Shown in pieces: positions 1 through 10,500 of a DNA stretch of 64,000 nucleotides. The notes beneath the pieces were generated by a model, which saw only the letters and a program-made list of their open reading frames with translations, was not told where the DNA came from and ran no database searches. Location: the NCBI GenBank assembly GCA_963377175.1, contig CAUJNA010001246.1, positions 1 to 64,000 on the forward strand, in the 5' to 3' direction. This DNA is from Effrenium voratum (Eukaryota; Sar; Dinophyceae; Suessiales; Symbiodiniaceae). A program made the position numbers and the translations under genes. The first letter of the stretch is position 1. Every line of letters starts with the position of its first letter.

Positions 1-138
1 GGAAAAGGCCAACCATGGTGGGGACAGGGGGTTCAGCCGTACCACTTGTAAAAACTGGGCCACCGCGCCAGTGCCTGCGCCTGCACGGCGCCCGCAGGGC
101 GCTCCGCCTGAACGCCCAAGCCATGGCACGTCTTAGAA

Positions 139-220
139 GAGGTGTCCTTTTTGGAAAATAGATCACCAGGAATCGCCTTCGTTTTGTTTTTTTAGCGAAA
201 CAACCAAAAAGGACACCTAT
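139..220. mobile_element. Family F MITE, copy F1
   Basis: Family F: 11-bp termini CATAGGTGTCC and GGACACCTATG with an AT-rich stem between. Left end altered to AGAGGTGTCC; flanks share CTTAG. Confidence 0.65.
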
Positions 221-269
221 GCTTAGCTCCGCGAATTCGAACGGCGGAGACTTCTGAAATCCCACACGA

Positions 270-405
270 GAGTCGGAATCAAAACCTGGTACTAAAATGG
301 TCGCAATCCCAGAGCCATGTCAAGAATGAACAAGGCGGCTGGACCCATTTATGGTTGGGATTATCCCTTACTAACCTTCATCTACCCGGGTTTTGATTGT
401 GGCTC
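270..405 (+). mobile_element. Family A MITE, copy A1
   Basis: Family A consensus: terminus GAGTCACAATCAAAACC, then an ACCATGTAAAGAATT block, a GGCGGATATCCGC palindrome, CTTACTAACCTTCATC, and a terminus GGTTTTGATTGTGGCTC. About 140 bp. Flanks acga/acgt. Confidence 0.75.
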
Positions 406-883
406 ACGTGGGTCCAACTTGGGACCCACTCCACCCCACTCCACCCCACTTCATCCCATTCGAGCCCACCCAGCCTACAAACCCACAAACCCACCCCACC
501 CAACCAAGCCCCATCCCACACCATGATTCTCACCCATCAACCGCCATCCCATCCAGCCCCATCCGTCCCAAGGATATGTTTGTCCACACTCAACAAGAAA
601 ATCGCACATTGACGAGCATCACACGTTGGACTCCAGATCATCTTGTTGGTGAGTGGTGAGTATCCGGGTTGATCTGCACTCCTAATTTGCGCCAGCACTT
701 GTGTCGTGACCCCCCCTCTATCAAGCAGCAAAAACTGGGGACCTCTTGCGACATTGGACCTGTTGTCTAATTGCGCGGTTTAATCTCACAAAGCCTTGCC
801 CCAAACTGCACGTTGATCGTGATCCAAATGTGACTGACATTGCTAAACTAAAATACTCGAAAGAAGAATAACTTTGTAAATGT

Positions 884-987
884 GGGTATGGGTCAAAATT
901 AAGCCACCAGGGGATCGCAGGTTTTTAGTCCTTGGTTCCATTTGCCAGGGTTCTAGTTTGGGGTTACCCTATTCTTGACCCACAGTC
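884..987 (+). mobile_element. Family D MITE, copy D1
   Basis: Family D consensus: GGCTGTGGGTCAAAATTA, CCACCAGGAATTGGACCGCAG, TTTTAGTCCATG, CCAGGGTTCCATTTTGGG, TTTTTGACCCACAGCC. Perfect duplication ATGT. Confidence 0.75.
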
Positions 988-1187
988 ATGTGTTCAGTGA
1001 GATCTTCCCCTTCTCTCCCCTCCCCCGGCCGCAGGCAGCAGCAGCTGTCTCTTCTCTTCCTGACTGGTGGAGATCCGCCTGCCCAAATCCAAGAGACACG
1101 GCGCGTTTTGGTTTTCAAGCACAGCATGCACAGCATGACCGCATGCATGTTCAGAAGAGCTCCGCTGCAGCAAATCTACTGTCATAC

Positions 1188-1332
1188 TTTGGATGGTTGC
1201 GAAATCCTGCTTCTCGGACTCGCACCACCTCAGAGACCCTGGTTTCGGATGATTCCCTGTAATTCAACACAGGTAAATGGTTTCAACATGGTTCGCCACA
1301 TGGGAGGGTTTGCGGATGTGGTCCAGCCACAG
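1188..1332 (+). mobile_element. Family B MITE, copy B1
   Basis: Family B consensus: CTGTGGATGGACGAAATCC...GCACCAC, a palindromic centre around GGTTTCAACCATGG, and the inverted copy GGATTTCGTCCATCCACAG; TA on each side. This copy is diverged at the left end. Confidence 0.65.
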
Positions 1333-1458
1333 TATCCACCCGAAAGTCTACTGTCATCCATCTTTGCTAGATCGTACCACCAGTTCCCGCCTCTTGCCCC
1401 CTGGGCTGGCGGGCCGGGTGCGATGGGCACGGTCTGTTGGTGCGATGGGTATGCAAGT

Positions 1459-1595
1459 GAGTCACTATGCTCAAAACCTGGTACAAAAATTTCCGTGAAC
1501 AGTACCATGTAAAGAATTTGAGGCGGGCCGCAACTATTTCCGGCTGGGATTGCCCTTACTAACGCCTTCATCTACCCAGGTTTTGATTGTGGCTC
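1459..1595 (+). mobile_element. Family A MITE, copy A2
   Basis: Full-length, both termini present, flanks aagt/aatt. Confidence 0.75.
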
Positions 1596-1855
1596 AATTG
1601 GCAGCTACTCAACTGCATACCGTTTGACGGCGGCCAGTGCAATGAGTTTGCTCAACCAGCCGGCAAAAACCATTTCAAAGCAGGCTATAACACATTGGCA
1701 CATGCATGGCACCTGTCTCGCTCATCAGCCCCATCCCACAAGCATACAAGAAGCTCGTCCTCCTCGGTCAATGACCTCGATCAAATTTCCCGGAAATGAA
1801 ATATATATATATATATATATATGAAGAATCAACTCACATGCTACTATGACCAGCC

Positions 1856-2071
1856 ATGGGAATCATGGCGTGCACCAAAGAAAGCAATGGAATCATGGCC
1901 TCGCACATCGCCGCCCAGCCTCCGGCTGGGCCGCTGCCGGAGGCGCCGGAGGCGCCGCCGGCGCCGGCGCCTGGGCTGCAAGGAGAAACCCACAGCGGAC
2001 AAGACGAGCTGATGGCGCTGGATGCTTTGGCTGAAATCCAAATGGGCTCTCGAACTTGTGGCCCATGCTGG
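1856..2071 (+). CDS. Ambiguous exon-like island, Pro/Ala-rich
   Basis: On the plus strand an ATG opens 72 codons ending at a GTGAGA donor-like site, with segment QDELMALDALAEIQM. On the minus strand a TTGCAG acceptor-like site precedes an Ala/Pro-rich frame. All other judged exons in the window are minus, so the strand is unresolved. Confidence 0.25.
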
Positions 2072-2619
2072 TGAGACTGCAACTCTGAAATGAAGGGGCC
2101 CGTTTTGGCTGGCATTCAAGGAAAAGCAAAAGGCGAACCAACAATTTTGTGGGGTCCCCTATTCAAATCACCCTCAAACGAACAAAAGCTGCAGTGCATG
2201 GACCATGCCCCAACTCCTCCCTCTCTTGCCTCAGGGCAGGCTTTGCTGAGGCCGGTTTGCTTGGCCTGGCACGCCATTCAGGGTTGTTGACGTCTGAGCA
2301 AGCAATCCAAAATGCACCTCCAAACCTTATACATCATATAAAGTGTTGTGGTTGTGAGTGTTTCTCTTTGAAGTTGTCCCTCGGGTGCCTGATGCACACA
2401 GTCAACAGGACGGGACAGAAACTTTGAAGAATCACCCACTTCCCACAAACCGAACCTTCAATGTCCCAACACCTCAACAAACAGTTGGCCTCAGCAACCA
2501 AAACGCCTCCATGTCTTTGAGAGACCCACATACATGCCAATCACATGCTCCTGGCGCTTGTCGTTTTTCCACGGGTTTGTCAACCAACCGCTGACAAACC
2601 CACGCCCGCGCCAGCTGCA

Positions 2620-2751
2620 TAATGTTAACCCGGATTAATAAACCCCTGGTTGATTAACACGGGGGTGTCCCCTTTTAGTGGGGGGACTCACACTTTGAGG
2701 GAACACCCCCCTATTAATGGGACGGGTAATATTAATCCGGGTCAAACATTA
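2620..2751. mobile_element. Family H inverted-repeat element, copy H1
   Basis: Termini TAATGTTAACCCGGATTAATA and TATTAATCCGGGTCAAACATTA; inner arms ACACGGGGGTGTCC and GGAACACCCCCC. Unclear duplication. Confidence 0.6.
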
Positions 2752-2899
2752 CCCGGCGGCTCCCACCTTGCCATTCAAGAAGCCCTGCTTCAGGGGCCGA
2801 GAAGGCGGATTTGCCGGGGCCCAAGTTGTCTGGCAGGGGAAACGACTAGAGACACACCGCACGTGGCTCTTCATGGGTGCTTCTGATTTTAGAGCAAGT

Positions 2900-3040
2900 G
2901 AGTCAGAATTAAAACCCGATCGGTATTAAAATGGGTCGTAATCCCAGAATATTACGAAAAGAACTACAAAGCTGATATCCGCAACTATTTCTGGCTTTTG
3001 CCCTTATTAACCTTAACTTACCCGGCTTTGATTGTAGCTC
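2900..3040 (+). mobile_element. Family A MITE, copy A3
   Basis: Full-length, diverged; flanks aagt/tagt. Confidence 0.7.
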
Positions 3041-3041
3041 T

Positions 3042-4720
3042 AGTGCCTGCGCGCTATTAAGATGTGGCGAATCCGAACGCACGTCAACTCCGCCACGCCA
3101 CACAAAAAACCTGCGACCTCCTTTCAGCGCCTTGGACGCCGGGCTTTGAACTCTCTTTTGGCAGCGACAAAAACCCTTCAACAATCCTCATTCCAAGACC
3201 ACGAAGCTCTTCTCCTGCCATGGGCAGTTCCCTGAAAGGGCACGTCAGGATTTCGTTGGAATCAAGCCTCCCACGTGGTGTGGCTCAAATTTTAACCAGG
3301 CGGGGTTACGCAGGGTGTTGGTCCAAGTTTTTCCACTTACCAGGGCAACCCATTTTTTAAAATTCCGTTTTTTTGAGCCTAAGCCACATGGGTGGTGGAT
3401 ATATATGTAATAATATATAATATATATATAGATATATATATAATCTGGACGATGTCCAGGCCCCCAATTGACTTTCACAACCCAACAGCTTGCAGCATGT
3501 CACGCTGCATATCCCCAAGTTGCGTGGCACAGCCGGAGCATGGTTGGTCCGAAATGCGAACAATCCAATTTCAATGTACACAAGACAATACATATATCAT
3601 ATCAGCATTCTACTTGATTCTCAAGATTTCATGCCTGGTACCAATACCATGCTATGATTTGCCCCTGCCTTCGTGGTCTCGTGTGTGGGTGGCTCGTTGG
3701 CAAACCTTGCCATGAGCTGGCACCACTGCAAAATGCAGGCCCAACAGCTCACTCGACAACCAATGAGTTCACATCGAGCCACAAACTGACAATCGATCTC
3801 AAAAGTTGAGTGGACGCAACAGCCTGTTGGTCACGCTAGTCTTCAGGCAATGCCTCTTCCTGAGAAATCAAGCCCGATGACAACAAACTGCGGGATTAAG
3901 AAGGAAACGTTGGCCACAAACGAATAGAGAATCTTCCTCTTGAATAACACAGTCAAAATCGAAATCACGGCCTGAGTCATGTCCGGCCCCGATGAATCAA
4001 AGGGTGGCCAAATACAGTTGTCCACAAAGAAAAGCTGCTTTTCAAGGAGAGGGTAAAATACTGTGGGGTGGACCAAATCCTGCACCACCTAAAAGCTTCT
4101 GAGTGACGTGAGGCTCGAGCCCAAACCAAACCAACACAACTTAGGGAGCACACATGCAATCAAGCATGCACACAGTCTTCCACTGGTACTGCTTTCCCCC
4201 ACCCCCCACATGCAACAAACAATCCGGCCAACACTCGTCCAACGGGGAAAGCCGACCCCCTGATACTCAATTCTACGGTTTATTTTTCAGGTTTCCCAAT
4301 TGAGAACCGGATTTCACTCTGCAGGATACAAAAGCAAAACAAAACAATACCAACCGATTCTTAACAGTTCTACACAATAAACTAACCAAATACTGTAAAC
4401 CAATACAAAGGCAAGACCAACTCAAAGGCTACAAGAAAAAGGGGCAAAATCTGACCCCTTTCCGGGTCCGGGTCGTCTCCAAAGCCACCGCCGGCTGTTT
4501 CTGCAAAGGTCTTCCCACCACCAGAGTCGATTCTACCTCCCTTCCAACCACCCCACAGGCTGGCTGAGAAACAGCTGACACAAGCATATACACTCCCTCA
4601 GACCAACATGGAAGCCCTCTGTAAGTGGAACTCAGTCTTCCAAAGGGGTCCTGGGAGCTTCTATTATGTTAGTCTGGGGGAGGGTACATCCTGCCTTCTG
4701 CCGGCCCAAGCCAAAAAAAA
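3042..4720. other. No gene seen
   Basis: Apart from an AT repeat near 3420 and the family B fragment at 4060, no coding frame with high GC3 or repeat of note was found. Confidence 0.5.
4060..4096 (+). mobile_element. Family B fragment, copy B15
   Basis: One terminus only (CTGTGGGGTGGACCAAATCC then GCACCACC). Confidence 0.5.
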
Positions 4721-4722
4721 AC

Positions 4723-4811
4723 CGAAGCACGACGCTCTCTTATGCTCAGCGCCCTGCTCAAGAAGCACCTCCTTGACCTTCTCATTGCAGCTCCGCAGGG
4801 TCTCCGCCATC
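4723..4811 (-). CDS. Exon of unknown gene
   Basis: Acceptor CATCTCAG then a high-GC3 frame reading MAETLRSCNEKVKEVLLEQG, Lys/Glu-rich and probably helical. The donor is uncertain (GTTTTT proposed). It is the leftmost confident exon-like island and lies on the minus strand like those beyond 14 kb. Confidence 0.45.
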
Positions 4812-5319
4812 CTGAGATGGCAAGCACAGGAGAAGTCGTGTTTCGCCCACTGCCAGCATGACCCAAGTGAGACGCATGTTCACGGCGCAGTCTCGGCTGT
4901 TGAGGGAAATTCTAGTCCGAAAACCTAAACGAACCACGGCAAAAAGGCTAAGCACACATTTACCTGACCAGCGCAACAAAGAAACTGTACAAAAACCCTA
5001 CAGCACTTGGAACGCAGAACTTTGCAAGCACCCTCTTCCTACCCGGCAAGGATTTAAGCAAAACCAGGCTTGTGGGATCCCCCCACTTCTGTGATACAGA
5101 GCGAATCTCCCCCTCTGTATAGGTTTGTATTGTTCTTTGTTTTTTTGGGGGGGTCCCCCACGTACCGCGCGGCAATTTGATGCGTTTTCACTAAACGTAG
5201 TCTTCGGGCGCGACTCTTTTGGTCTCCTGCCTCCTTTTGCCGAAGATGTGGAAAAACTTTGTGTTGTTTGACGTCCTCTTTGCGAAAACGCTGGGAAAAC
5301 CGTGTTTTTTGCGTGAAAT

Positions 5320-5898
5320 CCTGGGGAGCAAAGGGGAAATGCAAGGAAGTGCAAGGAAATGAGGGGAGGAAATAGGAAGTCGACCTGACAGGAAAGCAAG
5401 GGGACATGAAAGGGAAACAAAGGGGAACTGAAAGGGACATGAAAGGAACAGGAATGAAAACAAGGGGAGTGCAGGGGGAATCAAGGGGAAACAAAGGACA
5501 AGGAAACCAATCGGCACGACGAGAGATGTAGGGAAATGACTCGCAACGAAAGAACGGGGCATACATGGAAAATGAAGCGGACATACCAAGAAAATGACAG
5601 GGACATGAAGGGGGAGTTGAAAGGAATGGAATGGACATGACCAGGACATGGGAAACGTGAAAACGACATGATGGGGAAATCAAGGGGAAAGCCAGTAGTA
5701 AGCAGACAATTCAGGGTCATGAAGGGGCAGTGCCCGGACATCGAGGCCACTCAGGGGGGACGTGACGCTGCAATGCAGAGAGAGAGACAGAGACACAGCG
5801 AGAGAGCGGGAGAGAGAGAGAGAGAGAGAGAGACAGAGACAGAGCCGGAGCCGGAGCCAGAGTCAGAGAAAGAGACAGAGACACAGGGAGAGAGAGAG

Positions 5899-5929
<31 letters not shown>

Positions 5930-5950
5930 CACAGAAAGAGAGAGAGATGA
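5320..5950. repeat. Purine-rich tract (GGGGAAA then GA/GACA repeats)
   Basis: About 630 nt of strongly purine-rich plus strand: GGGGAAA/GACATGAA-like sequence to about 5720, then GAGA and GACA repeats at 5772-5948. The long frames seen here are low-complexity artefacts. Confidence 0.8.
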
Positions 5951-6158
5951 GACCCTAGGTCCTCCAGTAGAGAGGTTAGCATAAGGGGACCCTTTTTCTG
6001 TAGAGGGGGCGGTGGTCAGGAAGGAAACCTGGAGACAGCAAAGAGAAAGAGAACAAAGAGGGCTGTTCAAATATCATGTTGCACGACTTGTCACTTGTGC
6101 ATGGCATGATGTAACTTACCGACTGCAGGCCTTGAGTCTACTAGAGGAAGAGAAGTAG

Positions 6159-6270
6159 TGCATGCTGGTACGCTGACGTTTATTGATTCTTGTTGTGTTG
6201 TTGGTGATATCTTGATTGCCAACGACGTTGCACGTAGAGACGTTAAACAGTTATTCTACGTATTTTAACG
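6159..6270 (+). repeat. Candidate 5' LTR of the copia element
   Basis: It begins TGCATGCTGG after a purine-rich stretch and ends ACGTATTTTAACG, directly before the primer-binding site. The candidate 3' LTR shares both blocks, but the middle is diverged and the lengths differ (112 versus 81 nt). The true left edge could lie further upstream. The last 30 nt form an imperfect hairpin (acgttaaa against attttaacgt). Confidence 0.5.
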
Positions 6271-6282
6271 TGGTAGCGGAGC
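6271..6282 (+). promoter_or_regulatory. Primer-binding site, initiator-tRNA type
   Basis: TGGTAGCGGAGC follows the candidate 5' LTR end with no gap. TGG is the complement of the tRNA CCA tail, and the next bases fit an acceptor stem AGCGGAG paired with CUCCGCU, close to the eukaryotic initiator-Met tRNA ends that prime many copia elements. The host tRNA was not available to check. Confidence 0.7.
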
Positions 6283-6348
6283 TGAGATCCTAAACATAGG
6301 GGAGCTCCAGTAACAGCAGTAAGTACTACAACTGCACAGGCAACCAAC

Positions 6349-7569
6349 ATGCCCAACTACTACGACATGTCAGGAGAACCAGCAGCAGCATCAGCACAAC
6401 CAACTACAGGAGCAGACAACGGGCCCACAGCAGAAGAGACAATAGGAGCCACAACTACGGGAACAACACAGGAGCAGGAAGACGTCCAAAGGCTACAAAA
6501 ATACAAACTGCCACCGCCGTTCTTCACTGGTGACTACTCACAGTATGAAGAGTGGCTGTTCAAACTACAAGCATATCTCGGACTTATCGACCGGGACTTC
6601 GACATGGTGCTACAACTAGCACAAGCAGCTACAAGACAAATTGAAGATGCAGACATCAGAGCCCACATACGCGACCCTACACAGGCAGCAAAAGCAGTAG
6701 ACCTCTCACGAGATCTACACTACATCCTCATCAACATCTGCCAAGGAGCAGCAGCTACAGTGGTTAGACAAAACCGCTACAATGGGTGTGAAACACTACG
6801 GCTTTTGCACAACAGGTTCAGCCTACCAGTAGGAACACGCAGTGTTGGCTACCTCACCAAACTACTGGAACCTACATTCAATGAAGCACAATTTGAAGAA
6901 CAATTCCTACAGTGGGAATACGACATCAACCGCTACGAGAAAGACAACGGCACGGCACTACCAGATGGAGTAAAGATTGCAATACTACTCAACAAGACCA
7001 AAGGAGCACTCCAACAGCATCTCCAACTACGTGCTGGACAGATCACGAACTACAACGAGATCAGAGTTGTCATCCTGGACTACTACAAAACCATCTCTGC
7101 ATTCTCAAGAGCGAGCTCAGCAGTTGGCACAAACTACAATGGTGGGACAGCACCGATGGACGTGGACAACATTTGGAGAAAAGGAAGAAGCTACAAAGGC
7201 AAAGGCAAATTTGGAGGCAAAGGACAGTACAAAGGAAACAAAGGAAAAGGTAAGTACAGAAGCAAAGGCCACTACAAAGGATTCGACAAAGGCAGCAAAG
7301 GAAACTACAACAACGGAGGATACAACAAGAACAAAGGAAAAGGCTACTCAGGATCCAAAGGACATGGATCAAGCAAAGGCTACAAAGGCCAAGGAAACTA
7401 TAACAAATCAAAAGGAAAAGGAAACAACAATTACACAACATGCCATCGATGTGGCAAACCAGGCCACTGGGCACAAGACTGCAGAGTGCCAGTATGGCAC
7501 ATAGGAGAAGGAGAAGAACTACATCCACTAGAACAAGAACAAGCAGATCACGACAACAATAAAGAATGA
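6349..7569 (+). CDS. gag: Copia Gag (nucleocapsid) protein
   Basis: 406 codons from ATG. Gag packages the element RNA into cytoplasmic virus-like particles. The N-terminal half holds the copia gag core with an LPPPFFTGDYSQYEEWLFKL-like segment near residues 52-72. Residues about 275-362 are a low-complexity basic region of repeated Lys-Gly, Tyr-Lys-Gly and Asn-Gly units, likely RNA-binding. One CCHC zinc knuckle follows: Cys365, Cys368, His373, Cys378 (CHRCGKPGHWAQDC). The C-terminus is acidic. The pol frame is open from 7532, overlapping the gag end by 38 nt in the +1 frame. Confidence 0.95.
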   Translation: MPNYYDMSGEPAAASAQPTTGADNGPTAEETIGATTTGTTQEQEDVQRLQKYKLPPPFFTGDYSQYEEWLFKLQAYLGLIDRDFDMVLQLAQAATRQIEDADIRAHIRDPTQAAKAVDLSRDLHYILINICQGAAATVVRQNRYNGCETLRLLHNRFSLPVGTRSVGYLTKLLEPTFNEAQFEEQFLQWEYDINRYEKDNGTALPDGVKIAILLNKTKGALQQHLQLRAGQITNYNEIRVVILDYYKTISAFSRASSAVGTNYNGGTAPMDVDNIWRKGRSYKGKGKFGGKGQYKGNKGKGKYRSKGHYKGFDKGSKGNYNNGGYNKNKGKGYSGSKGHGSSKGYKGQGNYNKSKGKGNNNYTTCHRCGKPGHWAQDCRVPVWHIGEGEELHPLEQEQADHDNNKE

Positions 7570-7582
7570 ACTACCTCAGGAT

Positions 7583-10500
7583 GTGAACGACACTTGGGAC
7601 TGGTACTACGAAGGAGAAGAAGGACAACACGAGGTGAACTACATGGAGGAGAACTGGAACGACTACGACTATGACAACAGCTGGGATTGGAATGACAACA
7701 GCTATGAGGACACTGCAAACTACATTGGAGGCATCAACGAGTCACACCTCACAATTGGACACATCAGACAAGCAAACTCACGTCTACACAAGCACAAATC
7801 ACTACTTGGCAAGAGAACAACACACACAACATCATGGAACGACCACAGCAAGAGCTTTCAACAATTCCTACAAGAAGACAACACACAGCCACACTTTGAT
7901 ATAGCAGCAGCCAGACAACAACAAAGGAACAAGAAGATTGAGAACACTATCACACACTACATCATGTACTCCAACTTCAAGTCATACCACCACCTGCTGA
8001 TCGACTCAGGAGCGTCTACACACGTTTGCCCGAAGGACTACGCACCAGACCTACCGCTACGACCTTGTGGAGAATCGGTTCCACAACTCTACACGGTTAC
8101 AAACAAGAAGATTCCTGTCTACGGCATCAAGTACGTTCCCTACAAGCAGGACAACTTCAGGATCATGATACCCTACTACGTTTGTGATGTGAAGTATCCA
8201 ATCCTCAGTGCATCAAGACTACTTGATAGAGGATATGGACTTGACTTCACTCCACGACACTGCACCATCACACATGGACAACAACAAGCACACCTCATCA
8301 GACACTCAGGACTTTTCTACCTACGAGCAGAGAAGATCGACATCCCTACAGGATTCGACATCTATCCAATGACTACAGACAGTGGAAAATCCATTGCTGT
8401 GATTCAACCTACAGAGAGAGCAGCACAACAACAAGAACAAATCGCACCACTCACACACACAGACCAAGGACTACGACAGATCCTTGGTGGAAACACTGAC
8501 TACTGGAAACTTGATGGTGACTACGCCATCAGAGTACACAAACGACCACGCAAAGCACTATTCACACCACACAACAGTGGCTGCCCAATACCTGAAGAAG
8601 AACTAGATGATTGGCGACTAACCATCATCAACAGACAAGGGCAAGAGCAAGAACAACTACAAGAGAACCCAACACAACTTTCCAAGCAAGAACTACAACG
8701 AAGACTAGAAGGTGACAACTGGACTGGAGAAACCAGATTCAGAAGAAAGATAACACCTACACGCAGAGCAACATCAAAGACAACACCAACAAGGCAGAGC
8801 TCACAACCACAACGGCTAATGGACACACCACCAACCAGATCAAAGATCCAACTACGAGCACCACAAAAGATATGGAGACCTAAAGCAGCACCTTCTACAA
8901 ATCTTGACACCACACAACCAAAGGAGACAATCCACAGACCACTCACAGCACAGGAGGACAACCAAGACTACTGGGAAAGACAAGGTGAATACTGGATAAG
9001 ACACCACACAACACTTAGAACAACTCTATTCACTCCAACAGATGGACCAGGACATCCACCAATCAGCACACTTGAACCTCACAGAACTACAATCACTCAC
9101 AACAACTTTGGAGAAGTTTCACAACGCAAAGATGACTGGACAGTCATGGGCAACGCAGCACTACCATTTCAATGGAAAGGAACAACAAGGTTCACCGTGA
9201 AGAAAGACTACGAGTACATCCAGGAGAATCACGATGAGGAACAACAACACGAGCATCATGAAGCACACAGAGCAATAGGACTACGACAACCTCAGCAGCC
9301 CACTCCACAACAAATAGCAGAACACAACTTGACACACCTACCATACAGAAATTGGTGTCCAATTTGCGTTCAAGGCAAAGGACGCCAGGACAACTACAAG
9401 AAACAACAATCACGACAACCCATCATCCAAGTGGATTTTGCCTACATCAAATCACAACAAGATCCGAAGACCATACCAGTCTTAACGGCAGTTGATGTTA
9501 CTACACAACTGTGCATGGCGGTATTGGTTCCGGACAAACCATCAATGATGGACTACATGATCAACAACCTACAAGCATTCATCTTTGAATGCGGAAGAAC
9601 ACACGGCATACTACAAAGCGACAACGAAGACACACTCAATGCACTACTACAAGCAACAGCATCTAAAGTCGGCTCAATGACTGTACGACATTCACCATCC
9701 TACAGCAGCAACAGTCAAGGAAGCGTTGAGCGACTACATAGAACACTTCTCGGACAAATCCGCGTCGTCAAAGCTCAGGTTGAAAGCAACTACAGCATGA
9801 CGATGTCCACAAAGCACTGTCTACTACCTTGGATAGTACGACACGCAGCATGGACGGTAAATCGCTACGTCATTCACTCAGACGGCTACACAAGCTTTGA
9901 ACGCCGCTGGGGAAGAAACTACGAGCGAGCAATCTGCGAATTTGGCGAGACACTACTCTACCTTCCACCACAACACAAGAAACTCCCAAAAGCAGACCTA
10001 CGGATGCAGAAATGCATCTGGCTCGGAAAAGTTTCCGAAACCGGAGAAAACTACGTCGCAACGGAGTCAGGCGTACAAAAGGTACGAACAGTGCGGAGAC
10101 TACAACCGGACTTCAAATACGACCTCGCACTATTGAACAAAGTTTCCGGCACACCGTGGGCACCACGACGGAACACCTACAACCCATCGTTCGCAACACT
10201 GTTGGATGCGCAACTACCACCGTCAGAGAAAAGAAGGTCCACGCAAGATTTCGGACAACAAACGAACGCTACGGACGACATCGTTGCGGAACCCGCAACA
10301 AAACAACAACGCACCACACCACCTCCACGACTTCCGTCAACATCGACGTCAAGTTCACGACCACTACCGGATAGTCCGATGGCTACTTCACCAACCGGAC
10401 GACAACATCCACCACTACCAGCACCACCTCGACAAACACTACGACGTTTAACTCCGGAAGAAGTAATGCAACCCACTAAAGCACAGAAGACCTCAAAGGA

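Noticed and set aside
5054..5750. Phe/Pro/Ser-rich minus-strand frame of 209 codons
   Set aside because: Produced by the purine-rich tract; low complexity.
6977..7504. Second frame over gag
   Set aside because: Shadow of gag; Thr/Lys-rich translation of the AC-rich coding strand, ended by stops at 7502 and 7529.
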